Source: Desulfobacter curvatus DSM 3379 (GTDB lineage: Bacteria > Desulfobacterota > Desulfobacteria > Desulfobacterales > Desulfobacteraceae). Taken from it: DNA of 17,756 nucleotides. How positions within the stretch are numbered: the first letter of the stretch is position 1; every line of letters starts with the position of its first letter. The stretch lies in contig NZ_KB893120.1 of NCBI RefSeq assembly GCF_000373985.1, positions 1 to 17,756 of the forward strand, written 5' to 3'. A program made the position numbers and the translations under genes. The notes beneath the pieces are model-generated. The model saw only the letters and a program-made list of their open reading frames with translations. It made no database searches and was not told where the DNA came from. Positions 14,462 to 17,756 of this stretch are shown piece after piece.

Positions 14462-15850
14462 ATGGATAATTCAAGCGATCCCATCAGCATCCTTTGCGTA
14501 GACAAGGGCAAGCTGCTGGCTGACCAGGTCAAGGACGTGTTTGACGAAGATCAGGTCTCCATTGCCTTTGAGAGAAGTCTTGAGACCGTTGTGGATCGGT
14601 TTGAAAAAGAGCGTTTTGATTTGATGCTTTTTTCCGGGTCCATGGCCAGGAATCAGCAGTCAGATGCCTTGGATATCCTGGAATTAATATCCGCCAAATG
14701 CCCCCAGACACAGATTTTACTGTTCATGCCCCCAGGCGCCCTGAAGTTTGCCAATTTAGGATTGCGGGCCGGGGCATATCACTATTCTACCCTGCCCATC
14801 AGCAATGAGGAGCTCAAACTGCTCATCGGGTCAGCCATCCAAGCCAAGCCCCAATTGGGCCCCAATATGCTTTTAAAGGCCGAGGCGGATAAAACCACCT
14901 TTGAAAGCATGGTCGGCAGATCCTCGGTGATGCAGAAAACCTACCGGCAGATCCGCCAGGCCGCAGCCACAGATATTCCCGTTTTGATTTCAGGTGAAAC
15001 CGGCACGGGCAAAGAATTGGTGGCCCAGGCGATTCATGAACTCAGCGCCAGGGCCCAGGCCCCTTGCATTCCGGTTCATATTGCTTCCCTTCCCCAGGAT
15101 CTGGTGGCCAGTGAATTATTCGGACATGTGGCCGGCGCCTTTACCGGGGCATCCAGATTGAGAAAAGGGTGTTTTGAACAAGCCGACGGGGGGACGGTAT
15201 TTCTGGACGAGATCGGTACCATTGATCAAAAGATGCAGGTCAGCCTGCTCAGGCTTTTAGAGACCAATGAATTCTCCAGGATCGGCAGCCAGGATAGTCA
15301 AAATGCCAATGCCAGGGTGATTGCCGCCACCAATGCGGACCTTGAAAATGAGGTCCGGATGGGCAATTTCAGAGAGGATTTGTATTACAGACTGGATGTC
15401 TTGAGCATTGAAATGCCGCCCCTGCGTGATCGCAACGGTGACATTCCCCTTCTGGTGAGTCATTTTATTAAACAGGCCTGCGATGATTTTAAAAAAAATA
15501 TCCGGGGCATGTCTTCGGATTTTATCAACTGCGTTGAGGCTTACCCTTGGCCGGGCAATGTCAGGGAGCTGAAAAACGCTATCCAGCGTGCCGTCATCTC
15601 CGCCACAGAGGATGTGCTTAGAACCGGCAACCTGCCCGATCGGGTCAGCCAAAACCAGGACCGGGAGACCCGGATGACCATCCGCGTCGGCATGACGTTG
15701 GCACAGGTAGAAAAAGAATTGATTATCCGAACCCTTGATTATACTGGGGGGAATCGGTCCCGGACCAGCGATATTTTAGGTATCTCCCGGCGGTCTTTGT
15801 ACAACAAAATGGATCGTTACGGGCTGAGCATGAAGTTTCCAAAAATATAA
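14462..15850 (+). CDS. Sigma-54-dependent enhancer-binding protein with degenerate receiver domain
   Basis: A 462-residue NtrC-like activator: receiver-like domain (about 7-125), AAA+ sigma-54 interaction domain (about 150-375) and a Fis-type helix-turn-helix (about 418-456, GGNRSRTSDILGISRRSLYN). The AAA+ part has Walker A GETGTGKE (178-185), the sigma-54-contacting GAFTGA loop (225-230), Walker B GTVFLDE (244-250) and the arginine-finger stretch FREDLYYRLDV, so it should be an active ATPase. The receiver lacks its key residues: the phospho-acceptor position reads LFSGS (Ser58 for Asp), the acidic pair is VDK instead of VDD, and the KP motif is LP (Leu111). Phosphorylation is therefore unlikely and control may be by ligand, protein or abundance. 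It lies next to two sigma-54 operons that share its probable binding sites. GAGG is 9 bases before the ATG. Confidence 0.93.
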   Translation: MDNSSDPISILCVDKGKLLADQVKDVFDEDQVSIAFERSLETVVDRFEKERFDLMLFSGSMARNQQSDALDILELISAKCPQTQILLFMPPGALKFANLGLRAGAYHYSTLPISNEELKLLIGSAIQAKPQLGPNMLLKAEADKTTFESMVGRSSVMQKTYRQIRQAAATDIPVLISGETGTGKELVAQAIHELSARAQAPCIPVHIASLPQDLVASELFGHVAGAFTGASRLRKGCFEQADGGTVFLDEIGTIDQKMQVSLLRLLETNEFSRIGSQDSQNANARVIAATNADLENEVRMGNFREDLYYRLDVLSIEMPPLRDRNGDIPLLVSHFIKQACDDFKKNIRGMSSDFINCVEAYPWPGNVRELKNAIQRAVISATEDVLRTGNLPDRVSQNQDRETRMTIRVGMTLAQVEKELIIRTLDYTGGNRSRTSDILGISRRSLYNKMDRYGLSMKFPKI

Positions 15851-15874
15851 GGCAGCAATGTCGCTTTCGATTTC

Positions 15875-15929
15875 ATATCATCTGCCATCCGAATCATTAT
15901 AAATGAATGATTCGGATGGCAGATGATAT
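15875..15929. repeat. 24-bp perfect inverted repeat with 7-base loop
   Basis: Arms 15875-15898 and 15906-15929 are exact complements (core ATCTGCCATCCGAATCATT), with loop ATAAATG. On the plus strand it is followed by C and A8, not T, so it is not a standard intrinsic terminator for the regulator gene, though it may stop or stabilise that transcript. It ends only 11 bases before the tRNA promoter. Confidence 0.85.
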
Positions 15930-15940
15930 CAAAAAAAATA

Positions 15941-15969
15941 TTGACACTAACGGCGGTTTTCGATACTAT
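15941..15969 (+). promoter_or_regulatory. Sigma-70 promoter of the tRNA-Lys gene
   Basis: A consensus -35 TTGACA (15941-15946), a 17-base spacer and -10 TACTAT (15964-15969) place the start near 15976, ten bases before the mature tRNA. Confidence 0.88.
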
Positions 15970-15985
15970 TCGGTGTTCATTTGAT

Positions 15986-16061
<76 letters not shown>

Positions 16062-16069
16062 CCGAAAAT

Positions 16070-16103
16070 AAAAGCTTTCAGCGTTTTTCGTTGAAAGCTT
16101 TTT
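16070..16103 (+). terminator. Intrinsic terminator of the tRNA-Lys gene
   Basis: AAAAGCTTTCA (16070-16080) pairs with TGAAAGCTTTT (16092-16102); the loop includes GCGTTTTTCGT, with extra CG pairing, and a T run ends the structure at 16103. Confidence 0.85.
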
Positions 16104-16134
16104 GCATTTAAGACTGTGATGTATCTCCCATATA

Positions 16135-16144
16135 CCCCCCCCCC
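16135..16144. repeat. C10 homopolymer tract
   Basis: Ten C in a row between the tRNA terminator and the 3' end of the sulfotransferase gene. It is the third G/C tract of eight or more in the window, the others being in the frameshifted TauE/SafE and lipoprotein genes. No function can be assigned here. Confidence 0.7.
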
Positions 16145-16251
16145 ATTTTTAAAAGCATGGGATGACTTTAACTTTGCCACTTACCCACAGAATGGAGAAT
16201 CTTGCACGGATTAATATCGGCCATGGTCCGGCTAAATTACCGCGTGTATCT

Positions 16252-17484
16252 TCACAACACAGGCATGTCATAATGAAACGAATACCCTAAAACAGATAAT
16301 TGTTTTTTGAACGGTAACGACCAGAATCGTAAAGAATTTAGATCGTTGCTTGTGGGGGGATCATAGGATCTGACTCTAAATTTTTTAGAATGCCGCAATG
16401 GGTTTCCCATGGCTGAATGCATTCCTTTTGTTACAATATCCCTATTAATAAATTGGGAAAGTTCTCCATTGGGAAGATTGAGGAAATTTTCAAGCTTTAA
16501 GGCGATTTTTGCCGGATTACTGCATAAATCTTCATAACGAATATGCATAAAGTGGCCTTCGGATAATTTACCGGCAGCTTCAGAAGCATATCTATTTGCA
16601 ACATACCATCCAATCAAAGGGCGAAGTTTCCCGTTTAAGTACCATTCGGATAGCCATTGTTGAGTTTTAGGAGAAAGATGATACCCTTTGGGACCCGTAT
16701 TTATATTGATAGGAATTTTTAAAGATTGTATTTTAATACCAAGGAATTGTTGAATCTTTTCAAGGGTTTTATGTGTGTTGGATCGCATCTCGCCAGCCCC
16801 TATCACGAGAATGTCTTTTTTAGGTATGTATTTGTACCAACGTTCCAATTGTGGTGCATAACATCCCCTGTGAAGGTATGCATGACGAAGATGATGCCAA
16901 TGGATGTGATTTTGATTTGACTTTGTCTCAAGATACCAATTTTCCCAGTTATCTAATTCGCGTTCGATCGCATTTTCAAAAGATAAATGTTCATAGCCGC
17001 GATGATATTCCATTCTCCACTGTGAGAATGCACGAGAGACCGGTTCACGTAATAAACATATAAATTTACAACCTGAAAGCGTATTGTTAATTCTACTGGG
17101 AACTAATGGTTGAAATAAATAATTGGGGGTTGCTTCCAAAACAATCTTTTTTGGACAGCAAGAAGCAAAATGCGCTTTGTAGTAGCTAACTCCTTTGTAA
17201 TAATTCCAGTCAAAATAATGTGTTTCTTTTACTAATGCTGCCGAAACCTCAAAATGACTTGATAAGGTATTAAAAAGAAAACTTGTTCCCGATTTCTGGG
17301 CACCTATGATTATCACATTGGGAAGCACATTTTTTTGATAGCAGATTTTTCTTGTAGAAAAATATAAGTTACGTACCAACAGTTTGGAGGCAAAGATAAA
17401 ATTCCTTTTTGTTCTTCTATATTTTTTTTTCGTTAGATCGTTATCTTTAACCATTATCCTTATTTCATCCTCTAATTCATGCAT
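16252..17484 (-). CDS. Sulfotransferase with a second, partial sulfotransferase module at its C-terminus
   Basis: A PAPS-dependent sulfotransferase of 410 residues (400 if translation starts at Met11, 17454, which has AAGGA close by; ATG 17484 has no clear ribosome binding site). VIIIGAQKSGTSFLFNTL (57-74) is the 5'-phosphosulfate loop and CLLREPVSRAFSQWRMEYHR (143-162) the 3'-phosphate motif. LHRGCYAPQLERWYKYIP to LSPKTQQWLSEWYL completes a heparan-sulfate-type sulfotransferase by about residue 293. A second segment follows (FMHIRYEDLCSNPAKIALKL; LENFLNL; MHSAMGNPLRH; LGYSFHYD) that looks like the C-terminal half of another sulfotransferase without its PAPS loop. Such enzymes sulfate cell-surface glycans or small metabolites. 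The gene is AT-rich, unlike the regulator gene to its left, and sits between a tRNA and an IS-type gene, which hints at transfer. Confidence 0.85.
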   Translation of the reverse strand: MHELEDEIRIMVKDNDLTKKKYRRTKRNFIFASKLLVRNLYFSTRKICYQKNVLPNVIIIGAQKSGTSFLFNTLSSHFEVSAALVKETHYFDWNYYKGVSYYKAHFASCCPKKIVLEATPNYLFQPLVPSRINNTLSGCKFICLLREPVSRAFSQWRMEYHRGYEHLSFENAIERELDNWENWYLETKSNQNHIHWHHLRHAYLHRGCYAPQLERWYKYIPKKDILVIGAGEMRSNTHKTLEKIQQFLGIKIQSLKIPININTGPKGYHLSPKTQQWLSEWYLNGKLRPLIGWYVANRYASEAAGKLSEGHFMHIRYEDLCSNPAKIALKLENFLNLPNGELSQFINRDIVTKGMHSAMGNPLRHSKKFRVRSYDPPTSNDLNSLRFWSLPFKKQLSVLGYSFHYDMPVL

Positions 17485-17627
17485 TCATTGCATATGGATA
17501 CTTATGTCTGACTTGTATTACAGCGCTGACGCATCAAAATTTATTATCAATGATATCAGGGGGGCGGAGCGACATCTAAAATTATTTTGTCGCAAAATTA
17601 TAATAGACACTCTGCAGGTCTTTTGAT

Positions 17628-17677
17628 AATGTAACGTGGATGTGTGTGAGTTCACCCACCAATCGAAACGTTACATT
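17628..17677. repeat. Inverted repeat upstream of the edge gene
   Basis: AATGTAACGT (17628-17637) and ACGTTACATT (17668-17677) are exact 10-bp complements around a 30-base spacer, ending just before the GAGGAG ribosome binding site of the next gene. It may be a hairpin in the leader or part of an insertion-sequence end. Confidence 0.6.
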
Positions 17678-17692
17678 TGAGGAGAAAACGCT

Positions 17693-17756
17693 GTGATAAG
17701 CCAGTGTGGTCGGCAGATTAAAAACGCAGAACTTGAACAGATTCGCGAGACGGTAA
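17693..17756 (+). CDS. Start of a probable DUF4338-type, IS-associated protein (cut by the window edge)
   Basis: A GTG start with GAGGAG 9-10 bases upstream opens a frame that stays open to the edge: MISQCGRQIKNAELEQIRET plus one residue. This beginning (CGR, then an ELEQIR-like helix) resembles N-termini of DUF4338 proteins that accompany some transposases. Only 21 codons are visible, so the assignment is tentative. Confidence 0.45.
   Translation, partial: MISQCGRQIKNAELEQIRETV

Overview
The window looks like a chromosomal piece of an anaerobic, sulfate-reducer-type deltaproteobacterium (Desulfobacterota, probably Desulfobacteraceae-like). This is an inference. It rests on a DUF39 plus NIL/ferredoxin pair of the kind used to make homocysteine from sulfide, on heavy use of sigma-54 promoters with a bacterial enhancer-binding protein, and on the mix of mobile elements. 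No rRNA or ribosomal protein gene is present to confirm it.

Left part (1-7000), accessory and decayed. On the minus strand lie an 8-TM MASE3-like membrane protein and a TauE/SafE permease broken at a G8 run. On the plus strand are a Uma2-family nuclease-like gene and a serine recombinase. A complete 1304-bp insertion sequence (15-bp terminal repeats, rve/DDE transposase) has cut off the 3' end of a secreted M64-type metallopeptidase gene. That gene is translationally coupled to an STN-like lipoprotein gene, itself out of frame at two homopolymer tracts. A C-terminal remnant of an IS1595-type transposase follows.

Central part (7000-15850), the coherent and most interesting block. Two sigma-54 (-24/-12) promoters drive two transcripts: (i) a 27-codon leader ORF, DUF39, NIL/4Fe-4S ferredoxin; (ii) SET-domain protein, fold-type III PLP decarboxylase-like protein, class III aminotransferase, aminoaldehyde dehydrogenase. 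The genes within each transcript overlap or nearly abut. Each promoter is preceded by three copies of a 17-bp palindrome (best form TGTGTAAAAAATACACA). The two promoter-proximal copies are exactly 42 bp apart centre to centre in both cases, and the third lies 132 or 134 bp further out. Two more copies lie in front of the next gene, a sigma-54 activator with a degenerate receiver domain. The simplest reading is a self-contained regulon: this activator controls both operons and perhaps itself. The decarboxylase, aminotransferase and dehydrogenase spell out a diamine-type route (amino acid to diamine to aminoaldehyde to omega-amino acid). However, the decarboxylase has Asn where the family has its catalytic Cys, and the DUF39 protein has Glu where, as I recall the family, a functional Cys sits. 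The real substrates may therefore differ from the textbook ones.

Right part (15850-17756): a 24-bp perfect hairpin, a tRNA-Lys(CTT) with promoter and terminator, a C10 tract, a sulfotransferase gene that looks like a fusion of one whole and one partial sulfotransferase, and the first 21 codons of a probable DUF4338-type, IS-associated protein at the window edge.

Homopolymer runs of 8-10 bases coincide with every frameshift seen. Either the assembly carries indel errors or these tracts are phase-variable. Sequence alone cannot decide.
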